In this document: positions 1-5,863 of the stretch, piece by piece
Numbering within the stretch: the stretch's first letter is position 1
Layout: every line of letters starts with the position of its first letter
Assembly: GCA_029856615.1 (NCBI GenBank)
Contig: JAHKLF010000098.1
Location: forward strand, 1-6,228
Source: Candidatus Njordarchaeota archaeon
GTDB lineage: Archaea; Asgardarchaeota; Njordarchaeia; Njordarchaeales; Njordarchaeaceae
DNA: 6,228 nt
Direction: 5' to 3'
Notes under the pieces: model-generated
What the model saw: only the letters and a program-made list of their open reading frames with translations
Told to the model about the DNA's origin: nothing
The model's database searches: none
Made by a program: the position numbers and the translations under genes

Positions 1-59
1 GGATTATCCTTAATAATAGGATAAAAGAAGCCAGTGACATGAGCTGGTACACGAATCAA
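1..59 (-). CDS. Pantoate kinase (archaeal GHMP-kinase type), N-terminal fragment cut by the window edge
   Basis: Only the first 19 codons are inside the window. They read on the minus strand from a TTG at 59 and contain RVPAHVTGFF, followed by Y-P-I-I-K-D-N. This VPAH-(I/V)-TGFF opening is how archaeal pantoate kinases begin; the enzyme phosphorylates pantoate to 4-phosphopantoate in archaeal CoA synthesis. No ATG or GTG lies in frame between the upstream stop (in-frame TGA at 95-93) and this motif, so TTG 59 is the best start. It has a Shine-Dalgarno-like CGGGAG on the minus strand (plus 74-69), 9 nt upstream. The gene is head-to-head with coaBC, which handles later steps of the same pathway, and this supports the call. 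The glycine-rich ATP-binding loop that would confirm a GHMP kinase lies outside the window. The identification rests on a short but distinctive motif plus context. Confidence 0.72.
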   Translation of the reverse strand, partial: MIRVPAHVTGFFYPIIKDN

Positions 60-120
60 GTCTCTCAGCTCCCGATTAGGTAATACTAGTTCTCATCTTA
101 GATTCTAGATACGATACATA

Positions 121-130
121 ACATATATTG
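121..130 (-). promoter_or_regulatory. Possible TATA box for the pantoate kinase gene
   Basis: The minus strand reads CAATATATG here. A start site about 26 bp downstream would give a leader of roughly 40 nt carrying the CGGGAG ribosome-binding site. The sequence is so A+T-rich that this is only a candidate. Confidence 0.3.
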
Positions 131-151
131 ATAAAAACGATTTCCGCTATA

Positions 152-159
152 TTATAAAG
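152..159 (+). promoter_or_regulatory. TATA box for coaBC, leaderless arrangement
   Basis: TTATAAAG is centred about 27 bp upstream of the ATG at 183. That is the archaeal TATA-to-start-site distance, so transcription would begin at or next to the A of that ATG. No Shine-Dalgarno sequence precedes the ATG, which fits a leaderless mRNA. This argues against the upstream TTG at 165 as the start. Confidence 0.6.
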
Positions 160-182
160 TAGCATTGATTACTGTGTTCGTC

Positions 183-1424
183 ATGACGCATCCATCCAAA
201 GATATAACGGGTCAGTATTCCAATCGACTGGGAGGAAAAACGATCCTCCTAGGCGTAACTTCTAGTGCCGCTATATATAGGAGCATAGATTTAGCTAGGG
301 ATTTAATGCGACACGGTGCCGATGTCAAAGTTATAATGAGTCCTAAGGCTTCTGAATTAATATCTCCTGAACTATTCAAATGGGCTACCGGGAATCCAGT
401 ATTAGTTGAACTCACAGGTGACATAGAGCATATTTTATTGACGGATGAGAATCCAGAAAATATAGTGTTTTTGATAGCCCCTGCGACAGCTAATACTATT
501 ACGAAGTTATCCCAAGGTATTGCTGATAATGCTTTACTAACGACAGCTCTAGCTGCATTTGGAAGGGGAATCCCCATTATTGTAGTTCCTGCCATGCATT
601 TAAGTTTATGGGACAATCCGATAGTGAAGGAAGCTGTGAAAAAACTTAGGATGCATGGTATTAAATTTGTTGAGCCAATTGTTGCAGAGGGAAAGGCGAA
701 ATATCCCGACATAGGTGAAATTGTAGAGTACGTATTTAATGTTGTGACGCCTAAAACACTGAGGAGGAAGAAGATCGTTGTTACAGCTGGTGGAACTAGA
801 ATTTATTTAGATAAAATTAGATTCATATCAAATCCAAGCAGTGGGAAAATGGGGGTAGCTATGGCATTAGAAGCTTGGTTAAGGGGTGCTTCAGTAAAGC
901 TTGTAATGGCTAAGCATGCTAATCCTGGATATACAATTCCACGAGATATAGAGGTCTTCACTTTTGAGACATTTGATGAAGCGCAAGAGAAAATTTTACA
1001 ATGTGTAGAAGGGAGTGACATTCTAATACATGCCGCAGCTGTAAGCGATTTTAAGCCTACTGAAACGATCAATTCGAAGATAGAGTCGGATACCAGTGAA
1101 TGGATAATTAAACTCATTCCAACAGGAAAAATAATAAAGAGAGCGAGAGAACTAAATCCTGAAATGTTTATATTGGCATTTAAGGCGGAATGGGGTCTTT
1201 CGGATGAAGAATTATGCAAAAAGACAATTAGTTATCTTAAGAAGGGATATGCAAATGCCGCTGTAGCTAACGATGTAAGTAAGGGAATTTTCGGAGCAGA
1301 TAATACGGAAGCCATATTAATTTATAAGAAAAATAATTACTTCAAGAACATAAAGCTGAGTGGTTCGAAACGCTATGTCGCTAGTAAAATCCTGGATGAA
1401 CTTGTCAAAGAGGGTCTAATATAA
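183..1424 (+). CDS. coaBC: Bifunctional phosphopantothenoylcysteine decarboxylase / phosphopantothenate-cysteine ligase (CoaBC, Dfp)
   Basis: This enzyme joins cysteine to 4'-phosphopantothenate and decarboxylates the product to 4'-phosphopantetheine in cytosolic CoA synthesis. Numbered from the ATG at 183 (413 residues), the N-terminal FMN flavoprotein half (CoaC, about 1-190) shows GVTSSAAIYRS, TGDIEHILL with the catalytic His83, and APATANTITKL. It also has PAMHLSLW (136-143), where archaeal proteins carry His instead of the Asn of the bacterial PxMNxxMW motif. The C-terminal CoaB half (about 195-413) shows AGGTR, SNPSSGKMG, AAAVSDFKP (284-292) followed by Lys299, and VANDVSKGIFGADN. The Cys-containing clamp of E. 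coli Dfp is not visible; that region reads EGKAKYPD, as I recall for M. jannaschii CoaBC. I chose ATG 183 because of the TATA spacing and because MTHPSKDITG resembles the archaeal N-terminus. TTG 165 is an alternative adding six residues. Confidence 0.96.
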   Translation: MTHPSKDITGQYSNRLGGKTILLGVTSSAAIYRSIDLARDLMRHGADVKVIMSPKASELISPELFKWATGNPVLVELTGDIEHILLTDENPENIVFLIAPATANTITKLSQGIADNALLTTALAAFGRGIPIIVVPAMHLSLWDNPIVKEAVKKLRMHGIKFVEPIVAEGKAKYPDIGEIVEYVFNVVTPKTLRRKKIVVTAGGTRIYLDKIRFISNPSSGKMGVAMALEAWLRGASVKLVMAKHANPGYTIPRDIEVFTFETFDEAQEKILQCVEGSDILIHAAAVSDFKPTETINSKIESDTSEWIIKLIPTGKIIKRARELNPEMFILAFKAEWGLSDEELCKKTISYLKKGYANAAVANDVSKGIFGADNTEAILIYKKNNYFKNIKLSGSKRYVASKILDELVKEGLI

Positions 1425-1435
1425 AAATTTTAAGA
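1420..1435. terminator. Possible bidirectional T-run terminator between coaBC and panD
   Basis: A5T4 at 1423-1431 gives a short T run on both strands in the 20-bp gap between two converging genes. Archaeal terminators can be simple U-tracts. The runs are short and there is no hairpin, so this is weak. Confidence 0.3.
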
Positions 1436-1444
1436 GGGAGGAGA

Positions 1445-1795
1445 TCAAAGGATTTTCTCTATCCTATTACTCGAATTTACTAAAATTATCTTTGGTTTAA
1501 TTTGTTTTGTCTCATCAACCGAAAAATAACCAAAAGAAAACACAATTAGTTCATCTCCAATCTCGCCTAATCGCGCTGCAGCACCATTTAATATTACTTC
1601 TCCTAACTTGCCTGGAATAACATATGTTTCAAATCGTGCACCATTTGAAATATTGGCCACTAATACTACTTCATAAGGTAAAATTCCGGCTTTCTCTAAA
1701 AGCTGTGCATCAATCGTTATGCTGCCGTAATAATGTAAGTTTTTTCCAGTTACTCTCAATCCTTGGAGTTTAGCGACTAAGATCTTCTTAAGCAT
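1445..1795 (-). CDS. panD: Aspartate 1-decarboxylase, pyruvoyl-dependent (PanD)
   Basis: PanD decarboxylates L-aspartate to beta-alanine, the amine half of pantothenate. The 116-residue product aligns with E. coli PanD almost position for position. It has Lys9, then LHYYGS (20-25) with Tyr22 and the Gly24-Ser25 self-cleavage site. Cleavage there turns Ser25 into the pyruvoyl cofactor. The substrate-binding segment NGARFETY has Arg54 and Thr57. NGAAA (70-74) and the GDELIVFSF strand follow. E. coli His11 is replaced by Gln11, and the C-terminus is about ten residues shorter. No PanZ-like maturation factor is visible. The start at 1795 gives the correct Gly24-Ser25 numbering, and GGAAG lies a few bases upstream. 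It converges on coaBC and lies 69 bp downstream of the cysteine hydrolase gene on the same strand, possibly as one transcript. A pyruvoyl PanD is unusual for an archaeon as far as I know; many use a PLP-dependent aspartate decarboxylase (MfnA/ADC). Confidence 0.94.
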   Translation of the reverse strand: MLKKILVAKLQGLRVTGKNLHYYGSITIDAQLLEKAGILPYEVVLVANISNGARFETYVIPGKLGEVILNGAAARLGEIGDELIVFSFGYFSVDETKQIKPKIILVNSSNRIEKIL

Positions 1796-1864
1796 AGATA
1801 TCTTCCTTCATTATTCTTTTATTGTAAAAAATTCCGAGTAGTGATCAAGATGATATTTTTGCAT

Positions 1865-2464
1865 TTACTCAAGGAATACAATACCATCTGAGCGTGTGAG
1901 GATACCTCTATAAAGGAAGCTAATCTGTCTCAGACTGGCATACATGTCGAATTCATTCAATGCGGAGATAGCATCAATAGGTACTACAATTTTATACCCT
2001 AACAATGCTGCTGTACCAGCAGTGTGAAGTACACAAATATTTGCTACGGTCCCCGTTATTATTAGATTTTTGATGTTTCGTATCCTTAAGATATGATCTA
2101 ACGGAGTTCCAAAGAAACCATCATATCGCATTTTTCTAATTATTATGTCATTTTCCTCGGGCTTAAGTTCATCAACAATCTCCCACCCCCAGGTACCCTC
2201 CACAGTATGCTCGCCCCAAATAGAGAATTCTGGGTCATCTTTCATATGGGTATCCATAGTGTATATGACAGTAACGCCACTTTTTCGGGCTTTTTCCAGT
2301 AATTTTCTTATAACGGGAATTGTATCCTTGGCTGTTGGGACAAAAAGCTTACCATTTGGATGAGCAAAATCATTTTGCATGTCAATGATTATTAGTGCTG
2401 TTTCTCTAGGCTTCAATTCAACTTTTTCTAACACTTCATACTTAGGTACTTCCACAACTACCAT
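1865..2464 (-). CDS. Isochorismatase-family cysteine hydrolase, nicotinamidase-like
   Basis: This is a cytosolic alpha/beta hydrolase of the nicotinamidase/isochorismatase superfamily. Numbered from the ATG at 2464 (199 residues), the triad is Asp28 in IIIDMQNDF, Lys111 in IIRKMRYDGFFGT, and nucleophile Cys144 in TGTVANICVLHTAG, just after the family's cis-peptide region. Metal ligands typical of nicotinamidases are also present: Asp71 and His73 in MDTH, and His86 in EHTVEGTWG. Nicotinamide deamidation to nicotinate (NAD salvage) is therefore the likeliest reaction. However, the segment before Cys reads VANICV where nicotinamidases usually have an Asp (ATDYCV-like), so another amide substrate is possible. 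ATG 2464 is preferred because GGGGAG lies just upstream (4-nt spacing) and MVVVEVP is a natural N-terminus. ATG 2476 would add four residues but has neither a ribosome-binding site nor a TATA box at leaderless spacing. It may be cotranscribed with panD. Confidence 0.85.
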   Translation of the reverse strand: MVVVEVPKYEVLEKVELKPRETALIIIDMQNDFAHPNGKLFVPTAKDTIPVIRKLLEKARKSGVTVIYTMDTHMKDDPEFSIWGEHTVEGTWGWEIVDELKPEENDIIIRKMRYDGFFGTPLDHILRIRNIKNLIITGTVANICVLHTAGTAALLGYKIVVPIDAISALNEFDMYASLRQISFLYRGILTRSDGIVFLE

Positions 2465-2476
2465 AATTCTCCCCAT

Positions 2477-2725
2477 TTATTAATTATCGGTTAAGGAATA
2501 ACTCATCTAGTATTTGATGAATTTATTAATAATAAAATGTATACTTAAGCGAGAAATAATCTTCAGTAGGAATTCTAATATTATCCAGACGAGAGAAAAC
2601 TAATGTGTCTGATGATTTAATCTATTTTTCTACACATGGAGTAGTATTGCTTATTATGATATAGAGTATACTTATATTTTGCTTAAGAAGCAAAGTATCG
2701 AGTAAACTATTAACTAGGGAGTCCA
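2477..2725. other. Divergent intergenic region, A+T-rich, two promoters expected
   Basis: This is a 249-bp gap between the outward-facing hydrolase and GlpA-like genes. I see no convincing open frame or tRNA. Minus-strand TTAATAAAT-like sequence near 2519-2528 could be the hydrolase TATA box. The 9-mer GTATACTTA occurs at 2539-2547 and 2666-2674, once on each promoter's side. It may be a TATA-like element or chance. Confidence 0.45.
2672..2680 (+). promoter_or_regulatory. Possible TATA box of the flavoprotein operon
   Basis: TTATATTTT lies about 50 bp before the ATG at 2726. A start site about 26 bp downstream would give a leader near 20-25 nt that includes AGGGAG at 2716-2721, a Shine-Dalgarno-like sequence 4 nt from the ATG. 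Confidence 0.4.
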
Positions 2726-4180
2726 ATGTTTTCTGAGGAATTACCATCCAAAGCTGATGTAGTAATCATTGGAGGAGGAGTGATAGGTTGCGCAATAGCA
2801 CGAGCATTATCTAAATACGATCTAGAAATCGTTTTGATTGAAAAGGAACCAGATGTAGGTTTCGGTGTCTCAAAGGGAAATGCTGGTGTCATTCATCCAT
2901 TTGTGCCTCAAATGAAGAAATTAAAAGGAAAGATGTGCGTTGAGGGAAATAAGAGATTTGATGAGATTTCAAAAGAATTGGATGTTCCATTTAAGAGAGT
3001 TGGGTTATTAATTGTAGCCCTAACATTCTTAGAGTTTTTTGGTCTCATTTTTGCATACCTATTTCTGAAGAAGCATAAGATAAAGGTACAATGGATTTGG
3101 AGAAAAACCCTGAGAAAACTGGAGCCAAACATAACCCCTAAGGCCAAGGCAGCGCTATTCGTTCCTTCAGCTGGGATTTTGGATCCTGTAGAATATACGA
3201 TCGCTTTGGCAGAAAACGCCGCAAAAAACGGTGTTAAGATCGTTTTAAACACTAAGGTAACTGGTTTTGAGGTAGAGAATAATCGAATTGTTGGGGTGAT
3301 AACGGACAGAGGAGTTATAAGAACCAAGGTAGTAATAAATACGGCTGGGTTATACGCGGATGAAATTTCGAGGAAGGCACGGGCTGAAGAAGTAGTAATG
3401 AATCCAGGGAAAGGTGCCATGATAGTATTCAGCGAATCAATTGGAAATTTGGTATCACATATAATTGCAGAAATGCCGTTGAGAATAGATCCGCGAACAA
3501 AGGGAGGAGCTATAATCCCTACTATTAACGGCAAAACGCTTTGGGGACCAAATCTCACAGATGTGGAAACTAAAGAGGACGTCTCGGTTACGCAGGAAGA
3601 TATTTCACTAATAATTGAGAAGTTTTCTCGTCTCCTCAAAAATTATCCATTAAAGATGATTAATACTTTTTTCGCTGGAGTGAGACCTGCGATCATTGAG
3701 GGAGATTTCATAATAAGGAAATCGAAAGTAAGAGGCTTAATTCAAGTTCTTGGAATAGAGTCACCTGGATTAACAGCATCCCCAGTTATTGCAGATAAGG
3801 TAATTGAGCTTATTAAGGATGAAGTAGAATTGAAACCGAAACATAATTTTAATCCAACCAGGAAGGGTATTACAAGAGTTAAACGCATGAAAATCGAGAA
3901 TCTTGATGAATTGATAAAAAAAGATCCAAAATATGGTAGAATAATCTGTCTATGTGAAATGGTTAGTGAAGCTGAGATTGTTGAGGCTATCAAGAGAGGA
4001 GCGCGGACATTAGACTCCATAAAATTTAGGACAAATGCTATGAAGGGAGATTGTCACGGAGAAAGATGTCTTCCTAAGATTCTCAGAATTATAAAGAGAG
4101 AACTGAGTTTGGAGTTAAAAGATATCACGAAAAAAGGGAAGGGATCAGAAATTTTTGTGCGAGGGGGATGTGAATGTTAG
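2726..4180 (+). CDS. FAD-dependent oxidoreductase, GlpA/DAO type, with C-terminal BFD-like [2Fe-2S] domain
   Basis: The 484-residue product begins with a FAD-binding Rossmann fold: VVIIGGGVIGC with the glycine motif at 16-21 and Glu39 for the ribose. The DAO/GlpA catalytic body runs to about 365. It includes NTAGLYADEIS (205-215), FFAGVRPAI with Arg320, and GIESPGLTASP (343-353). A BFD-like [2Fe-2S] domain follows at about 405-455, with Cys408 and Cys410 (CLC), Cys443 and Cys448 (CHGERC). Relatives oxidise glycerol-3-phosphate or 2-hydroxy acids and pass electrons through the Fe-S centre to a partner flavoprotein, here presumably the overlapping downstream gene. Two oddities stand out. Residues 94-114 are strongly hydrophobic where the family usually has a charged helix, and the protein ends in CEC after a basic tail. 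The substrate cannot be told from sequence. The ATG at 2726 follows AGGGAG, and the Rossmann strand starts at the usual distance from it. Confidence 0.88.
   Translation: MFSEELPSKADVVIIGGGVIGCAIARALSKYDLEIVLIEKEPDVGFGVSKGNAGVIHPFVPQMKKLKGKMCVEGNKRFDEISKELDVPFKRVGLLIVALTFLEFFGLIFAYLFLKKHKIKVQWIWRKTLRKLEPNITPKAKAALFVPSAGILDPVEYTIALAENAAKNGVKIVLNTKVTGFEVENNRIVGVITDRGVIRTKVVINTAGLYADEISRKARAEEVVMNPGKGAMIVFSESIGNLVSHIIAEMPLRIDPRTKGGAIIPTINGKTLWGPNLTDVETKEDVSVTQEDISLIIEKFSRLLKNYPLKMINTFFAGVRPAIIEGDFIIRKSKVRGLIQVLGIESPGLTASPVIADKVIELIKDEVELKPKHNFNPTRKGITRVKRMKIENLDELIKKDPKYGRIICLCEMVSEAEIVEAIKRGARTLDSIKFRTNAMKGDCHGERCLPKILRIIKRELSLELKDITKKGKGSEIFVRGGCEC
4161..4167 (+). promoter_or_regulatory. Ribosome-binding site of the second flavoprotein gene, inside the first
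   Basis: GAGGGGG lies 6 nt before the ATG at 4174, inside the 3' end of the upstream gene, where it encodes part of the RGGCEC tail. It fixes 4174 rather than the ATG at 4183 as the start and indicates translational coupling. Confidence 0.6.
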
Positions 4181-5109
4181 AAATGTCTTCTAATATTGCT
4201 ATAATTGGAGGGGGAATTGCCGGGATTATAACGGCATTAGAGTTTCATGACAGTGGAGTAGACAGGATAGTAGTAATAGAGCATGAGGATTCGTTGGGCG
4301 GTATGCTGAAGTACCTTCAAAGAAGAAGGATAAAGGATGAGACTGGAGAAGTAAGTGCACGGGATTATCTTTCACAAAAATTGAATGCATTAAGCGAGAG
4401 TTCTGTTATTGTGCTGAAAGAAACAACAGTGGTTAATGTCGAGCGAGATAATAGGGTAGTCGCAATAAGTCCACGGGGGGTCGTAAAGATAAAAAGTCAA
4501 AAAGTAATTTTAGCTACGGGGGCTCGATTCATGACCAGAGAGGAGCTTATTATACCTGGCTATAGGCCTGCAGGGATATTTACCGCTTTTACAGCTTTGA
4601 GTCTCCTCAATGAATATAGAGATAATATTGGGAAAGTAGCTATTATTCAGGGGACCCATGATATAACTCTAGAAGCTGCAATTAAATTTCTCGAAAAAGG
4701 AGGCGAAATCAAAGCAATTCTAGAAAATGAGAAAGATGTACGGACGTGTGATAAAAATTTAGTTGAGATATTAGCTGAAAAGGGTGTTAAAATAATAACT
4801 AATGCAAAAATAATCTGGATATCTGGAGATAAGCGCGTAAATAATGTAATTTATCTCAAAGATAATGAAAAAGAGCAAGTTGCATGTGATACGGTAATAA
4901 TTGGAACTTCTCTTGTTCCAAGGTATGAATTGCCCCTAAAATTAGGTGTCAAATTCGACTTCGAAAAGAAAAAATTTCACATAAATGGCATCGGCAGAAC
5001 GAATCTGGATAGTGTTTATCTTTGTGGGCACCTCGCATATCCTTCATCATCATTTGAAGAAGTAATAAAAATGGGTAAAGTGCTTGTAAAACATATCCTA
5101 ACGGAATGA
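4174..5109 (+). CDS. FAD-dependent pyridine nucleotide-disulfide-type oxidoreductase, partner of the GlpA-like protein
   Basis: The 311-residue product starts with a FAD-binding fold, IAIIGGGIAG (glycines 12-14 and 17) and Glu36. ILATGAR (112-118) and IPGYRPAGIFTA (127-138) follow, as in the NAD(FAD)-dependent dehydrogenases encoded next to GlpA-type proteins. The second half keeps CDTVIIGTSLVP (238-249) and a C-terminal FAD contact at VYLCGH. The second Rossmann motif is degenerate: QGTHDITLE (159-167) stands where relatives have GSGDIG. The conserved QCIHxGFG segment after LGG is also replaced by a charged one. The protein looks shorter than the roughly 400-residue relatives I know. It may serve as an electron-transfer or structural subunit rather than a standard NAD(P)H enzyme; this is inference. 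It overlaps the upstream gene by 7 bp, so the two are almost certainly one operon. Confidence 0.83.
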   Translation: MLEMSSNIAIIGGGIAGIITALEFHDSGVDRIVVIEHEDSLGGMLKYLQRRRIKDETGEVSARDYLSQKLNALSESSVIVLKETTVVNVERDNRVVAISPRGVVKIKSQKVILATGARFMTREELIIPGYRPAGIFTAFTALSLLNEYRDNIGKVAIIQGTHDITLEAAIKFLEKGGEIKAILENEKDVRTCDKNLVEILAEKGVKIITNAKIIWISGDKRVNNVIYLKDNEKEQVACDTVIIGTSLVPRYELPLKLGVKFDFEKKKFHINGIGRTNLDSVYLCGHLAYPSSSFEEVIKMGKVLVKHILTE

Positions 5110-5130
5110 TTAAAATATATGTTATATCTA

Positions 5131-5135
5131 TTTTT
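5131..5135 (+). terminator. Possible U-tract terminator after the flavoprotein operon
   Basis: TTTTT occurs 21 bp after the stop codon and before the next gene's own promoter. There is no hairpin. It is a candidate only, from position and base composition. Confidence 0.3.
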
Positions 5136-5170
5136 CCAATATGGGATTAAGCGATTGGAGGGATAATCAT

Positions 5171-5178
5171 TTTATATA
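5171..5178 (+). promoter_or_regulatory. TATA box for the small membrane protein gene, leaderless
   Basis: TTTATATA is centred 26-27 bp upstream of the ATG at 5201, so the transcript should start at the start codon. No Shine-Dalgarno sequence is present. An earlier ATG at 5182 meets a stop after four codons. The spacing matches that of coaBC. Confidence 0.65.
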
Positions 5179-5200
5179 AAAATGGCAAGAGGCTGAAGAC

Positions 5201-5581
5201 ATGCGAATCAGGCCAAGTCTCGCATTAGGATTATTAATGGGGCTAGGAACATTCTGCATTCTAGCATTCCTAGAACTCCTAATAGGAATTCCATATATAG
5301 AATATATTTCCTCATTCTTACCTCCAATAATAGCTGGAATTTTTAGCGATGATGATACTTGGTTTTGGGCAGGATTTTTAACTATCTTCATTTCATCTGT
5401 TTTAATAGGGTACATATTCGCTTTTCTCTTTGAAGTGCATCTCTTCCTAATATTTGAGTATCCAGCATTATGGCTCTTTGGGCTATTAACAATACCAATA
5501 ATTGCAGTTTTTGCGGCAGTTGTCGGAGGAATCTTAGGGTTTTTGGGTAGAGTAATTGGGGAAAGTTTGGGAATGAGATAA
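5201..5581 (+). CDS. Small integral membrane protein of unknown function
   Basis: I do not recognise this 126-residue protein. A short basic N-terminus (MRIRPS) leads into a first membrane helix at about 7-30. A shorter hydrophobic stretch follows at 33-48 (SFLPPIIAGIF), then an acidic loop SDDDTW (49-54). Further helices lie at about 55-77 and 87-117. The total is three or four spans. The last span is rich in small residues (AAVVGGILGFLGRVIG), as in tightly packed or oligomerising helices. It has no cysteine cluster, no signal-peptide cleavage pattern and no catalytic motif. The PPIIAGIFS-type segment is reminiscent of small archaeal membrane families such as DUF5518, but I cannot confirm membership. 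It has its own leaderless promoter, so it is probably not part of the flavoprotein operon. It is not the DUF1667 protein that often follows such operons. Confidence 0.78.
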   Translation: MRIRPSLALGLLMGLGTFCILAFLELLIGIPYIEYISSFLPPIIAGIFSDDDTWFWAGFLTIFISSVLIGYIFAFLFEVHLFLIFEYPALWLFGLLTIPIIAVFAAVVGGILGFLGRVIGESLGMR

Positions 5582-5863
5582 CTGCCAGTTTTTAAAAAAA
5601 AAACAAAATAAAACGGTGTATAATCTCTTCATATGGGAATGGATTTTAGATCTTACACAAACATTTTAAAAAATTTATAAAATAATCCCCAAATGCTGAA
5701 TCACCATATTTACTTTATTGATAATATTAAACAAAAACGGATGATTAAATGAAAATTTATCATGAAAATTTTTAAATAATAGATATAGTATAATCTTTTG
5801 GAAAACGTGTTGTGTTCATTCATCTTATTTTTATCTTCGTATAAGGATTGCGGGGATGATTTA
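5582..5863. other. A+T-rich intergenic spacer upstream of the Roadblock gene
   Basis: The 282-bp spacer has no supported gene on either strand. The longest frame noticed is about 15 codons from the ATG at 5632. It contains a 10-bp direct repeat, ATGAAAATTT, at 5749-5758 and 5762-5771. TTTTTAAATAAT at about 5768-5779 could be a TATA element for the downstream gene, giving a leader of about 60 nt. Confidence 0.4.
5589..5603 (+). terminator. Possible U-tract terminator after the membrane protein gene
   Basis: T5 followed by A10 starts 8 bp after the stop codon. The T run could terminate transcription in an archaeon. No G+C-rich hairpin is present. Confidence 0.35.

Noticed and set aside
41..71. 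Inverted repeat GAGCTG / CAGCTC with a 19-nt loop, a possible terminator or operator
   Set aside because: It straddles the start of the pantoate kinase frame and its upstream leader, with no T run after it and only 6 bp of stem. Chance pairing is likely.
3..83. Plus-strand open frame that could be the tail of an upstream gene
   Set aside because: The opposite strand gives the far more convincing RVPAHVTGFF pantoate kinase motif. The plus frame matches nothing known to me.
165..182. TTG at 165 as the coaBC start
   Set aside because: The TATA box at 152-159 would lie only about 10 bp upstream, and archaeal CoaBC N-termini align from the MTHPSK segment encoded at 183.
212..1219. Long minus-strand open frames inside coaBC
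   Set aside because: They are antisense to a well-conserved enzyme. Their translations show no domain or motif.
2606..2616. CTGATGA as a C box of a C/D box guide RNA
   Set aside because: No D box (CTGA) lies at the right distance, and there is no paired terminal stem or second C'/D' pair.
2908..4020. Minus-strand open frames inside the GlpA-like gene
   Set aside because: They are antisense to conserved FAD, DAO and [2Fe-2S] motifs and show low-complexity, unrecognisable translations.
5749..5771. Direct repeat ATGAAAATTT x2 as a regulator site or start of a repeat array
   Set aside because: There are only two copies, in very A+T-rich DNA, so this is expected by chance. There is no further periodicity and no CRISPR-like structure.
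5807..5863. Upstream extension of the Roadblock gene to GTG 5807
   Set aside because: The added residues are not part of the fold, and a Shine-Dalgarno-like GGGGATGAT directly precedes ATG 5864.
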